Shown in pieces: positions 1-8,463 of a DNA stretch of 8,844 nt. The stretch's first letter is position 1, and each line of letters begins with the position of its first letter. A program made the position numbers and the translations under genes. The stretch is from JANMZR01 sp031383555 (GTDB taxonomy: Bacteria; Bacteroidota; Bacteroidia; Cytophagales; Spirosomataceae): contig JANMZR010000220.1 in the NCBI GenBank assembly GCA_031383555.1, positions 1-8,844 of the forward strand, written 5' to 3'. The notes beneath the pieces are model-generated. The model had not been told where the DNA came from. It saw only the letters and a list, made by a program, of their open reading frames with translations, and made no database searches.

Positions 1-2207
1 GAATTGGTAAGGTGGGCGGTGGGGCCTGTGCCTACTGTAAATACATTAGAAGTATATTGGCAAGTTCCATCAAATACTGATACATAATAATCGCCAACTG
101 ATGAAACTGTATAGCTAGAACCTGTAGCACCATAAATGGGAGCTTGTTGACTATAGAATTGATCATGATAGCGAGCTTTATACCATTGATAAGTAAGGTT
201 ATTACCAGAAAAACTAGCATTTAAAACTGCACTTGTATTTGTACCGCATAAAACAGAATTTTGTGAACTTATTACAGGTGGATTAGTATAAGAGGAAACC
301 AGAGTTGGATTAGTAGTTACATCATACCCTGTATTTGAATTCATGATTTGGACTGAATAATTACCTGTAGCATTCGGTGAGTAAATTCTACTTTTTGCAT
401 TAGGAATTAATATATTATCCTTAAACCATTGAAAAGTATAACCTGATCCATATGGAAAGGCATATAAACTTCCGATGTTACAATCTGACATTAAATTAAC
501 TATATTAGCAACTGGCAAGGAACATGCTCCATTATTTGCAGTAACTTCAATTAAATAACTACTTACTATATTTAGAATATAAATATTTGAGCCAGATACA
601 TTTACCTTATAAAAGCCAGGTGCTACTGTACTTGGAATTTGTAATTGAAAAGGATTAGCACTAAAATTGATACTTGTACCACTTATAAACCCGCCTGATT
701 GATTTGTAAGATAACCACTAAAAACAGTATTGGCTGGGAAATTCCCAGATTTGGTATAAGGGATTTCCAAAGAACTGCCTGCGCATACCGTAAGGTTTGA
801 AGGCGTATCTAAAGTAAGTACTGGTGTTCCAACATTTACAATTACTTGTCCAGAAGTATTCAAATTAACTTCGCAATTATTGTAATTTAAGTTAATTAGG
901 CTATAGGAAGTTGAAAATGAAGGTGTGACCGTAATATTAAATGGTGAAGAATTGGCAATATATTTAATGAATTTACCTCCACCATTCAACCATAGCTCAA
1001 CAGGCCCAGCACCATTATAAGTAACTTTCAAATTAGTGGATTCTCCTGGGTTTAGGTTTACTGGGTTGTTGTTGTCGGATGAATTGGTTAGTGTGGCTGT
1101 TCGGGCTGTGGGGATATTATAAGTGGCTGATTGATACTGACAAAACCCATCCGACACTTTAACAACATAATTTGCATTTGGAATTGAAGCAACTAAAGTG
1201 GGATTTGTTGCACCATTGATAATTGTTTGTCCATAACTAGTATACCATTGGTATTTATAAATTGAACCATTTAAGTTAGTTGATAATGTGGCAGAAGTAT
1301 TATTGTTACAAATGATATTTGATGAAGATATTATTGGTGCAAAACCATTCATTGTAACAGCCATTTGAGCTGAAGTTTGATTATAACTAGTATTTGTATT
1401 AATAATTATAACACTATAATTACCCGGTTGTTGAGCATAATAGCTACTAAAAGTTGCCGAAGGTATATTAACTCCATCCTTTTTCCATTGAAAAGTATAT
1501 CCTGATGTATTTGGATATGCTGATAGTTGACTACCACTGCCAGCACAAAAAACAGATGGTCCTAATATAAATGGGCTTGGTGCTGGGCAAGTTGCCACAT
1601 TTTCAATTACATTTATTATAAAGCTACTTGTAATCGTATTTATATATGGCGAAGTGCTAGCTAAATTTAGCCTATAAGTACCCACAGGTAAAGTTGTTGG
1701 TATTGAAAATACTATTTTTGTTGGATCTGAAATACCCCCAATATATCCATTTGGATTTACAAAGCCGCCTGTTGAGGTAGTCAAGTAGGCATTGATATTC
1801 CTACCATTCATTAAAAAAGTACCGGGTGAAATATTTGTAAAATTTGGGAAATTTGTACTTAAGTATGGAACTTCAAAAGTACTTCCTTTACATACTGTAA
1901 TATCAGTTTGATTTGATGTAAATGCCAATGTAGGATATGGTTCAACATCTACTCTCACAGACCCTATCATTGTCCCTGTCCCGCAATTATTGCTAAATCC
2001 ACTTACATTATAATATCTTGAATAATATGGTTTGATAATTACTTCGTATGGGCTAGTATTAGGTGAATGAAGTTCTGAATAAGTACCATTAGATAAAAAA
2101 AATGACCAAGGCCCAATACCAGTAAAACTAAATTTTAACGTAGTAGTTTCATTTTCTGAACTTAAATTTATTGGATTATTATTGCCATTTATATTCGTCA
2201 TTACTAA
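1..2207 (-). repeat. Composite super-repeat of about 360-370 residues inside the giant protein
   Basis: Two full copies lie head to tail: copy 1 is residues 732-1103 (2207 to 1092) and copy 2 is residues 1104-1463 (1091 to 12). A third copy starts at the window edge with the same L-T-N motif (L1464). Each copy runs in this order: an NNNP-containing PKD-like module (P743, P1113); a module opening with a VCxGSxxEVPY/IPY-type strand and a later GGF; an Ig module with GYTFQW-K-D (W972, W1325); and an Ig module with YQWY followed by GAT and a DGxCQY strand (W1052, W1406). Matching landmarks are spaced 353-370 residues apart (1059-1110 bp). Similarity survives at DNA level, for example CCATTGAAAAGTATA at 426 and again at 1485, and GAATTGGT at 1 and 1081. 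The copies are diverged, so this is an old duplication of a four-domain unit. Confidence 0.8.
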
Positions 2208-4400
2208 TTTTGGTACGTTGGTAACTTGAAAAGCTGGCGACAACACACCATCAATTTTAATTTTATAAAAGCCAATATTGCTTGCCTCATATAAATTTGA
2301 GTTAGCTAATTGTATATCTGTATAGGTTCCAAACTCAGTACTACTAAAGGACCATTGAAAAGTAATACCTATTCCTAAAGTAGTTAGATTTGCCTTAGAA
2401 TTTATGCCACAAATAACAGAATTTAAACATGAAATAGTTGGTGGACAACGGGTTACATTTAACCTATTTGATTCAATATTATTGACTTTTACTTTATAAA
2501 AACCAACAGAGCTAGCTATATAAGTGTTCTGTGTTGCACCAATTATATCTGTATATGTTCCAAATTCAGTATTGGAAAAAATCCATTGAAAAGTGCCAAT
2601 AGCATTTGTTGTAAGTGTTGATGTAGTAATTGAATTACATAGGACTAAATTATTACTTGTAATTAGAGGAGGGCAATCATACAATACATAAAGTGATTTT
2701 GATAAGCAAGTTCCATCCCAAATTTCTATGCTATAGGTACCTGGAGTATTAACAGTTATACTTGAACCAGTTTCATTTTCGAGCATTTTTTTTGTAAATG
2801 TGTTTCCACTATTAAATGCACTACCATTTATATGTTCTTCCTTGAACCAATAATTTTGATAAGAATTACTTGTATAGTTTGAAGAAATTGTAACTGGAGA
2901 AGTGCAAGTATTAATAGCAGTTGAGCTTAAAAAAGGCAAGTTTTTGCCTTCAACAATTACAGTTTTAATTGGTGAGATTAATACCTCTCCAGTCGTAGTT
3001 AATTTGATTTTTAAAAAATAATTGCCCGACACTGAGGGTGAAAAACTAGAAGTTGTACTCAAAACAGCTGATGAATTTTGATTAAACCAATGATAACTGT
3101 ATCCTGAACCTTGCGGATATGCAGTTAAAAAAATACTACAGCCTTTTGATGCTCCACTAATAAAAGCTTCTTTTGTGACGTTACTACATCCAATATTTGT
3201 TAAATTTATATTATTTGTTTGTATGGTTTGTCCGAATGAATAAGGTACTGAATGAGAAACTATGAAAAGAGATGAATCAGAATAACTATAATTTCTGCTT
3301 TCTCCGCATAAGAATTTAAAAGTATTATTTGAAATCTCAATTGGCGTAAACCATCCATCAATTCCATACCTAGTTGCACTGGTAATTATATTTTCTTGAA
3401 TTCCCCAAGCACCATTTAAAATTACTGGAACTTCTACAATTGTGCCATAGCAAGCTTTATAAGTTGTGGATTTGTCTAATATTAATGTAGGCTGCGGATT
3501 TACTTTTATAGCCCCAGGAATTTGTGCAAATGGACACCCCAATCCATTCTTATCCATTAATCCGACTGAAGTGTATGCCGTATTTTTTTCTGGAGAAACA
3601 CTAATACTAAAATTAGCAGAATTAGTAAAATAAGGTTTTCCTTTAAAATTAAAGTACCAAGGGGCTTCACCTGATAAATTTACTTCAAAAGTAATTGCAC
3701 TGCCAATTGTGATTTCGGTACTTGAAGGGAAAATAGAAGCTGTTGCCCCATTTCTTACATATACAGGCTGGGTAAATGAAATGAATGTTCCATCACTTAT
3801 TCCAACCCTATAATAACCCACATTTGTTGCATTGTAAATTGCTGAAGTTCCATTTAAAATTACATTGGCAAAAGGGCCGGTTTCGGTTAAAGAAGTTTGC
3901 CATTGAAAGGTATAACTTACATTATTTGGAAAAGCAAACAAATTAACACTTGGGGCAATATTATTTGTATTTGGGCAAAGAATATAACTTCCTGAGTTAA
4001 TATAAGGATTAATTACCTCTGTCACTGCAAAACTCGTCCCATTCCCACTAATAATTCCTTTCTCATCCTCATCTTTTTTGATAAGTTTTTCTTCACAATA
4101 TCCAACATAAACCTCATTACTCACACTTACAAATCCCCCAGCCCTAACCTCAACTTTATAATTCCCTGCCTCTTGTACTGGCAATTTATTATCAGGGCTG
4201 GTGCCTAAATAGCCACCATTTTTATACCAAACATAGGTAAGGGTATCGCTATTGGGCTGGGCTTCCAATTCGATGGAATTACCATTGCAAAGTTGGTAGG
4301 GTACTGCTTGGTTATTTACCTGAATATGCGCTGCAAATTGTGCTAAAGGCATTTCGGTAATTCCAATAATCAATAATAGTAGGAGTAGTAGCTTTTTCAT
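1..4400 (-). CDS. Giant secreted Ig/PKD-like repeat protein (probable cell-surface adhesin), 3' end beyond window
   Basis: Reading complementary triplets from the ATG at 4400 down to position 3 meets no stop, giving 1466 codons of an unfinished protein. Residues 1-20 are a signal peptide (Lys-Lys, a Leu7/Ile2 core, then PLA before Q21). Next come an Ig-like domain (about 26-101, with YVWYKNG and a GNYKVEV strand), a charged linker (103-114, EEKLIKKDEDEKG-like) and a long series of Ig/PKD-like modules. Typical module signatures are a Cys-containing first strand, an aromatic-x-Trp core (W58, W167, W438, W606, W683, W972, W1052, W1325, W1406) and a G-x-Y-x-V-x-V last strand. Such proteins in Bacteroidota are usually surface adhesins or gliding-related proteins exported by the type IX system, with a C-terminal sorting domain. 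That end is outside the window, so T9SS export is inference. No enzymatic motif is visible. The reading frame is certain; the adhesin role is a family-level guess. Confidence 0.9.
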   Translation of the reverse strand, partial: MKKLLLLLLLIIGITEMPLAQFAAHIQVNNQAVPYQLCNGNSIELEAQPNSDTLTYVWYKNGGYLGTSPDNKLPVQEAGNYKVEVRAGGFVSVSNEVYVGYCEEKLIKKDEDEKGIISGNGTSFAVTEVINPYINSGSYILCPNTNNIAPSVNLFAFPNNVSYTFQWQTSLTETGPFANVILNGTSAIYNATNVGYYRVGISDGTFISFTQPVYVRNGATASIFPSSTEITIGSAITFEVNLSGEAPWYFNFKGKPYFTNSANFSISVSPEKNTAYTSVGLMDKNGLGCPFAQIPGAIKVNPQPTLILDKSTTYKACYGTIVEVPVILNGAWGIQENIITSATRYGIDGWFTPIEISNNTFKFLCGESRNYSYSDSSLFIVSHSVPYSFGQTIQTNNINLTNIGCSNVTKEAFISGASKGCSIFLTAYPQGSGYSYHWFNQNSSAVLSTTSSFSPSVSGNYFLKIKLTTTGEVLISPIKTVIVEGKNLPFLSSTAINTCTSPVTISSNYTSNSYQNYWFKEEHINGSAFNSGNTFTKKMLENETGSSITVNTPGTYSIEIWDGTCLSKSLYVLYDCPPLITSNNLVLCNSITTSTLTTNAIGTFQWIFSNTEFGTYTDIIGATQNTYIASSVGFYKVKVNNIESNRLNVTRCPPTISCLNSVICGINSKANLTTLGIGITFQWSFSSTEFGTYTDIQLANSNLYEASNIGFYKIKIDGVLSPAFQVTNVPKLVMTNINGNNNPINLSSENETTTLKFSFTGIGPWSFFLSNGTYSELHSPNTSPYEVIIKPYYSRYYNVSGFSNNCGTGTMIGSVRVDVEPYPTLAFTSNQTDITVCKGSTFEVPYLSTNFPNFTNISPGTFLMNGRNINAYLTTSTGGFVNPNGYIGGISDPTKIVFSIPTTLPVGTYRLNLASTSPYINTITSSFIINVIENVATCPAPSPFILGPSVFCAGSGSQLSAYPNTSGYTFQWKKDGVNIPSATFSSYYAQQPGNYSVIIINTNTSYNQTSAQMAVTMNGFAPIISSSNIICNNNTSATLSTNLNGSIYKYQWYTSYGQTIINGATNPTLVASIPNANYVVKVSDGFCQYQSATYNIPTARTATLTNSSDNNNPVNLNPGESTNLKVTYNGAGPVELWLNGGGKFIKYIANSSPFNITVTPSFSTSYSLINLNYNNCEVNLNTSGQVIVNVGTPVLTLDTPSNLTVCAGSSLEIPYTKSGNFPANTVFSGYLTNQSGGFISGTSINFSANPFQLQIPSTVAPGFYKVNVSGSNIYILNIVSSYLIEVTANNGACSLPVANIVNLMSDCNIGSLYAFPYGSGYTFQWFKDNILIPNAKSRIYSPNATGNYSVQIMNSNTGYDVTTNPTLVSSYTNPPVISSQNSVLCGTNTSAVLNASFSGNNLTYQWYKARYHDQFYSQQAPIYGATGSSYTVSSVGDYYVSVFDGTCQYTSNVFTVGTGPTAHLTN
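2217..2675 (-). repeat. Tandem 77-residue Ig-like duplication
   Basis: Residues 576-651 (2675 to 2448) and 652-728 (2447 to 2217) are adjacent copies of one Ig-like module beginning with C-P-P. They share FQW-x-FS-x-TEFGTYTDI and an A-S-x-x-GFYK strand. By eye about 25 of 41 residues are identical across the core, and W606 and W683 are 77 residues apart. The DNA is also clearly related (ATATCTGTAT at 2545 and 2314, a 231-bp offset). These are the most similar neighbouring modules in the protein, so they probably represent its most recent visible module duplication. W167 (FQWQTS followed by TETGPF) belongs to the same module type at greater distance. Confidence 0.85.
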
Positions 4401-4531
4401 GTTTTGGATTATTTGGGTTTTGTTCGCAGAAAAATGAGTGGGTTAAAAAACAAACTGTTTAATTCAATTAAAAAGACATTTTTCATTTTATATTAAAAAA
4501 CTAACGCTTCTGTCAATATTTTAAAGTGAAT

Positions 4532-4539
4532 CAAAATTA
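4532..4539 (-). promoter_or_regulatory. Possible -7 element for the giant repeat-protein gene
   Basis: On the minus strand this reads TAATTTTG, an exact match to the Bacteroidota -7 consensus TAnnTTTG, about 130 bases before the start codon at 4400. No TTG is found at the expected 19-21 bp upstream, so the promoter is only half supported. If real, the palindrome pair at 4562-4612 would lie directly upstream of it, overlapping or just behind the -33 region. Confidence 0.25.
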
Positions 4540-4561
4540 AGTCAACTAACGTTCCCATAAA

Positions 4562-4612
4562 ATACTGTCTAGATAGTATATTTCAGGGTTTTGTCTACTG
4601 TCTAGACAGTAG
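4562..4612. promoter_or_regulatory. Pair of 18-bp palindromes, probable operator for a dimeric regulator
   Basis: Positions 4595-4612 read CTACTGTCTAGACAGTAG, a perfect 18-bp palindrome. Positions 4562-4579 read ATACTGTCTAGATAGTAT, the same core with a single mismatched pair (4567/4574). Both share TACTGTCTAGA, and the dyad centres (4570.5 and 4603.5) are 33 bp apart, close to three helical turns, so two dimers could sit on one face of the DNA. Two related palindromes without a central loop suit a transcription-factor site better than an RNA hairpin. Which family binds (TetR-, BlaI/MecI- or PadR-like are all possible) cannot be read from the site. No regulator gene lies in the window. The nearest gene start is that of the minus-strand repeat protein, 162 bp away. 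Confidence 0.6.
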
Positions 4613-4954
4613 TTTTTGGTGTTTATTGGTCTGAACTTTGATTATTGTTATTTTTTTGAATACTATGATTTTGGAAATAAATAAAAATTCGAAACCATTT
4701 TAATCTTTTTAATCATTTGAAAAACCATAGTTCAGATAAATTTTCATTATCCCAAAATTGATACATTTTTGACTCCAATCTCATGGGAAAAAGACGGTAT
4801 TGTTAAGGGTGTTTTTCCCCTATTTTCCTATAACACATTTAAAACTTTACAAAAGAAATAGTAAAGAGAAGCTTAGGTTCAACACTAGAAAAGGAGGATT
4901 TTATGTATATTTTTTTTCAAGAAAGGAAGCGATTTTTGACAGAAACGGTGGCTG

Positions 4955-4985
4955 TTGCAATAACGCATTTGGTTATATACCTTAG
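4955..4985 (+). promoter_or_regulatory. Candidate Bacteroidota promoter for the M1 peptidase pair
   Basis: TTG at 4955-4957 is followed after 20 bp by TACCTTAG at 4978-4985, which matches the -7 consensus TAnnTTTG at all but one fixed position. The spacing is right for the housekeeping sigma factor of Bacteroidota. It would give a leader of about 75 bases before the ATG at 5069. In such AT-rich DNA a match of this quality can arise by chance. Confidence 0.35.
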
Positions 4986-5068
4986 CATTTAAAACAATAA
5001 AAAAGCATTAAATTTACACTACAGAATAATTTTATTTATTGAAATATTTAAACAATCGATTTTTATTT

Positions 5069-6718
5069 ATGAAAAATTACCCATTAACCTCACCAAAATT
5101 ATTTGTACTTATTTTATTTCTATTCAATTTTTCAAAGGTTCAAAGTCAAAACCGAAATGATATCAATAGTAGGGATATTCTTTACCTTACTTCAGGGGGA
5201 AAGTTAAACCCGCTTCAGGCCATTATGGACATAAGGCATTATACTATTGCCTTAGACGTAGATATGGCAAAACAATCCATCTCAGGCTTTACAGAAGTAA
5301 GCCTAAATCTTAGTCAAAAAACGGAGACTATTTTGCTTGATTTGATCCATTTATATAAAGTAACCAATGTTAAAGTGAATGGCAAACCAGCCTTATTTAA
5401 CCAAAATGACGACAAAATTTTTATCACTTCCACCACTGGCTTTGACATTGGCAATCAATTAGTGAAAATTGAATATAATGGCATACCACCTGTAGCCATA
5501 AAACCCCCATGGGATGGTGGTTTTACTTGGGTGAAAGATGTGGCTGGCAACGATTGGATGTCCATAAATATTCAAGGCGAGGGAGGTAAAATGTATTTTC
5601 CCTGTAAAGACCATCCGAGTGATGAACCTAACGAAGGGGTGGATATGAAAATAACAATTCCATCCAATTTAGTGGTGGCTGGGCCGGGTTTATTAATGAA
5701 TGTGAGCACCAAAAAGAACAAGTCAACTTACTATTGGAAAACAAATTATACGATTAGCAATTACTGTATTTTATTCAATATTGGGAAATATAAAGTTGTA
5801 AAAGATAGCTATACCACCATTGCGGGTAATAAAGTGCTCATTGAATATTATGTATTGGAGGCAGATACTTCCCAAGCCAAAAAGGTGATTGAAATGAAAA
5901 AGCGGGATTCAAAAATATTGGAAAAGTACTTTGGCGAATACCCTTGGGCAAAAGAAAAAATCGGAATTGCAGAAGTGCCCAATTCGGGCATGGAGCACCA
6001 AACCATGATTACTTTCGACAACAAATTCATCTATAAAACGATCAATGGTCAGGAATATTCTGACAACCTTTTTCATGAATATGCTCACGAATGGTGGGCC
6101 AATAAAGTTACCAATAAAGATTGGGCTCATATGTGGATACAGGAAGGAATAGCCACCTATGCAGAAGCATTGGCTATGTTAGAAATAGGCGGAGAGACTG
6201 CCTATAACACCATTATTGATGGACATAGAAGAGGCGTTAAAAATAGAAAAGCGATGGTTTTAGGGGAAGAAATAACCGAAGAAGAGGTGTATTCAGGCGG
6301 TGATATTTATGGAAAAGGGTCTTTTTTTATGCATAGTTTACGGTATTTAATTGGCGATGATATCTTTTTCCCAACTTTAAAAAAATTGGCGACCGATCCA
6401 AAATACACCTATGATAATGTTGTAACTACTGATGACGTAGAAAACCTGTTTAGTGCTGCATCTGGGGAAAACCTAAAGCCTTTTTTCGATTTCTATTTGA
6501 GAACAACCCAGGTAGTAGATGTGAAGGTAAAAGAAATCGGCTTTCAAAAATACCAAATAAAGATTAATAATTTCTTTATGCCATTGCCATTGGATATTAT
6601 TTCGAATGGTAAAATGGAGAAAATAATCATTCCCGCCGAAGGTATAATAGTAAATAGCTCTTTTGCCCCACAAATTGATTCTAAAGGCTTTTATCTTAAA
6701 AAAATTACTATAGAATAA
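5069..6718 (+). CDS. Secreted M1-family zinc aminopeptidase
   Basis: M1 metallopeptidase of 549 residues that removes N-terminal residues from peptides, here likely outside the cytoplasm. The ATG at 5069 gives a normal signal peptide: Lys10, a hydrophobic stretch at 11-21, and probable cleavage near VQS-Q (residue 26). An upstream in-frame TTG at 5039 would add ten residues before it and is less likely. The N-terminal beta domain carries HYTIALDVD (57-65), PWDGG (147-151) and DHPSD (181-185), hallmarks of Bacteroidota M1 proteins. The catalytic domain has the exopeptidase motif GMEH (307-310; H where classical aminopeptidase N has N), the zinc site HEYAH (336-340) with the third ligand E359 after 18 residues, and Y414 in IYGKG as the likely transition-state tyrosine. 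All catalytic elements are present. It is short, lacking the large helical C-terminal domain of PepN/ERAP types. No Shine-Dalgarno is visible. The stop overlaps the next gene's start. Confidence 0.93.
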   Translation: MKNYPLTSPKLFVLILFLFNFSKVQSQNRNDINSRDILYLTSGGKLNPLQAIMDIRHYTIALDVDMAKQSISGFTEVSLNLSQKTETILLDLIHLYKVTNVKVNGKPALFNQNDDKIFITSTTGFDIGNQLVKIEYNGIPPVAIKPPWDGGFTWVKDVAGNDWMSINIQGEGGKMYFPCKDHPSDEPNEGVDMKITIPSNLVVAGPGLLMNVSTKKNKSTYYWKTNYTISNYCILFNIGKYKVVKDSYTTIAGNKVLIEYYVLEADTSQAKKVIEMKKRDSKILEKYFGEYPWAKEKIGIAEVPNSGMEHQTMITFDNKFIYKTINGQEYSDNLFHEYAHEWWANKVTNKDWAHMWIQEGIATYAEALAMLEIGGETAYNTIIDGHRRGVKNRKAMVLGEEITEEEVYSGGDIYGKGSFFMHSLRYLIGDDIFFPTLKKLATDPKYTYDNVVTTDDVENLFSAASGENLKPFFDFYLRTTQVVDVKVKEIGFQKYQIKINNFFMPLPLDIISNGKMEKIIIPAEGIIVNSSFAPQIDSKGFYLKKITIE

Positions 6719-8336
6719 TGCTGAACTTAAAGACCTACATTTTAACAATTAGTCTATTTTTATTGTCTTTAATTGTTTTGGCTGATGATTATCCTGTCAA
6801 TAAAAATATAGACATAAAACATTATGCATTTGAACTTAGCTTTTCCGATGTTTCTAATGAAATTTTTGGCAAAGCAAAAATTAAAATTTTGTTTAAAAAT
6901 GCAGGCGTTCAAAATTTCCGATTGGATTTTATTAACAAAACTATTGAGAGACAAGGCAAAGGAATGCAGATTGATTCCATAAAAGTGGGTAATGTGCCAG
7001 TTCTTTTTACGCATCAAACTGACGACCTAATTATCAATTTGCCAAGTCCTTCGGTAGCCAATTCTGAATTAGTATTTAGCATAAAATACCATGGAATACC
7101 ATTAGAAGGACTAATAATAGGGCCAACAAGTTTAGGCGATAGAAGTTTTTTTAGTGAAAACTGGCCCAATAAAACCCGCCATTGGTTACCTACTTTAGAC
7201 CACCCTTCCGATAAAGCCACTTCCGAATTTATAGTGAAAGCACCTGCACATTACAAAGTTATATCCAATGGATTATTGATGGAAGAGTCAGATTTGGGTA
7301 ATAATATCAGGCTGACCCATTGGCGACAATCGGTGCCAGTGTCATGCTGGTTATTTGTGTTGGGTGCAGCCGATTTTGCTGTAAAATATATGGATAGGTT
7401 TGAAGGCAAATCGATAGAGTCCTGGGTTTATGCTAAAAATAGAGAGGCTGGCTTCTATGATTTTGATGAACCCACCAAAAAAGTATTGGCGTTTTACAGT
7501 ACGTATGTTGGGCCATTTGCTTATGAAAAATTAGCCAATATTCAATCTGTAAATTCAGGTGGGGGCATGGAAACGTCATCGGCAAAAGAGAAGACCGGAT
7601 AAGAAATGTAATAATTCATGAAATAGCCCATCAATGGTTTGGCAATGCTGTTACAGAATCCACTTGGGACGATGCCTGGCTTAGCGAGGGATTTGCCACC
7701 TATTTCACTATGCTTTTTATTGAAAATGAATACGGAAAAGCTGCCTACGCAAAGGAAATTGCAAAAGCTAAGGAGTCGGTTTTTAAAATGGCGGTAAAAT
7801 TGCCTGATTTCAGTATAGTAAGCCCAAGATCAGCCGAAAAGGAAGATGTTACATCAGGTTTAACTTACCAAAAAGGGGCTTGGATACTACATATGCTTAG
7901 AGATTTGGTCGGTGAAACCAATTTCAAAAAAGGAATCCAAGCCTATTACACCAAATTTTTCAACGCCAATGCCACCACTGATGAATTTATTATTGCCATG
8001 GAAAAAGCCTCAGGAAAGGATTTGAAAGCATTTTTCAAACAATGGTTGTATCAGCCCATTAACCCCTCAATTAATGGTACTTGGAATTATGATGCTACTA
8101 ATAAAAAATTAACTATTCAATTGTCGCAAACACAACATGGGAATTTCCTTTTTAATTTACCAGTCGAAATTGGCTATTATTCGAAAGGAAGTACCAAGCC
8201 AACACTATTAAAAATGAATTTAAACACCAAGCACCAAACAAAAGCCTTTAAAATTGGTGCCGCTCCCGATAAAGTTGATCTAGATCCAAGGAATGTTTTG
8301 TTGAGTGAGAGTGTATTTGTTAGGAAATTGGATTGA
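6718..8336 (+). pseudogene. Second secreted M1-family peptidase, disrupted between the GGGME and HEIAH motifs
   Basis: The start ATG shares its A with the previous stop codon (TAATG, 6716-6720), implying translational coupling. Frame one (6718-7602, 294 residues) has a signal peptide ending near VLA (residue 22), HYAFEL (35-40), the FSENWPNKTRHWLP segment then DHPSD (161-165), and GGGME (281-285), then stops at 7600. Frame zero continues the same protein: HEIAH encoded at 7617-7631, the third zinc ligand Glu at 7686-7688, TYQKGAW with the likely catalytic Tyr at 7866-7868, and a C-terminal beta domain ending at 8336. The first ATG in that frame (7710) lies after the zinc site, so neither fragment alone could be an active peptidase. 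Compared with family memory (GGMENASAIFY, about five residues, VTGKR, HExxH), roughly nine residues are missing as well as one base. It is a divergent relative, not a recent copy, of its upstream neighbour. Sequencing or assembly error remains possible. Confidence 0.85.
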
Positions 8337-8411
8337 TGGTGGGTGTGGTTTTTCACTAAATCTTATGCTTCAATTAATTCAAAAAAGTTTTTGTATAATT
8401 TGAATTTTTGG

Positions 8412-8438
8412 GCCTGAATTTTTGCTGGAAAATCAGGC
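8412..8438 (+). terminator. Terminator-like hairpin after the M1 gene pair
   Basis: GCCTGA (8412-8417) pairs with TCAGGC (8433-8438). The stem extends by TTTT/AAAA past one bulged A, enclosing a loop of about six bases. It lies 76 bases after the stop of the second M1 gene. A T-run (8455-8459) follows about 16 bases later rather than directly, so it is an imperfect intrinsic terminator, or only a 3'-end stabilising hairpin. Confidence 0.45.
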
Positions 8439-8463
8439 AACCTATTTATTAGCTTTTTTATAA

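Larger units (their letters stand above)
4401..5068. other. Divergent intergenic region, no convincing gene
   Basis: This stretch of 668 bases separates the minus-strand repeat protein from the plus-strand peptidase pair, so it must hold the promoters for both. It is strongly AT-rich with long A and T runs. The only sharp structures are the palindrome pair at 4562-4612 and weak promoter-like matches on each side. No tRNA, riboswitch-like fold or credible small gene was seen. The 61-codon TTG-started frame at 4800-4985 has no family resemblance and no supporting signals. Confidence 0.7.

Noticed and set aside
32..220. Minus-strand open frame in another frame inside the giant repeat gene
   Set aside because: It overlaps a 1466-codon open frame with clear Ig-like repeats; its composition is what that coding sequence produces out of frame.
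4610..4618. TAGTTTTTG overlapping the perfect palindrome as a plus-strand -7 element
   Set aside because: One base too long between TA and TTTG, and the TTTG at 4590-4593 is only 16 bp upstream, so both element and spacing are off.
4630..4736. TCTGAACT at 4630 and its reverse complement AGTTCAGA at 4729
   Set aside because: An 8-bp match separated by about 90 bases is expected by chance and does not extend on either side.
4800..4985. 61-codon open frame on the plus strand in the divergent spacer
   Set aside because: It needs a TTG start, has low-complexity aromatic and basic composition, resembles no family and overlaps a better promoter candidate near its end.
5039..5068. TTG start adding ten residues to the first M1 peptidase
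   Set aside because: The ATG at 5069 gives a standard signal peptide directly; the extension would put an extra non-signal segment in front of it.
5848..7220. Several minus-strand open frames opposite the M1 genes (5848-6030, 5909-6130, 6473-6748, 6769-7017, 7014-7220)
   Set aside because: All lie antisense to well-supported M1 coding sequence and show no domain, signal or neighbour that would support them.
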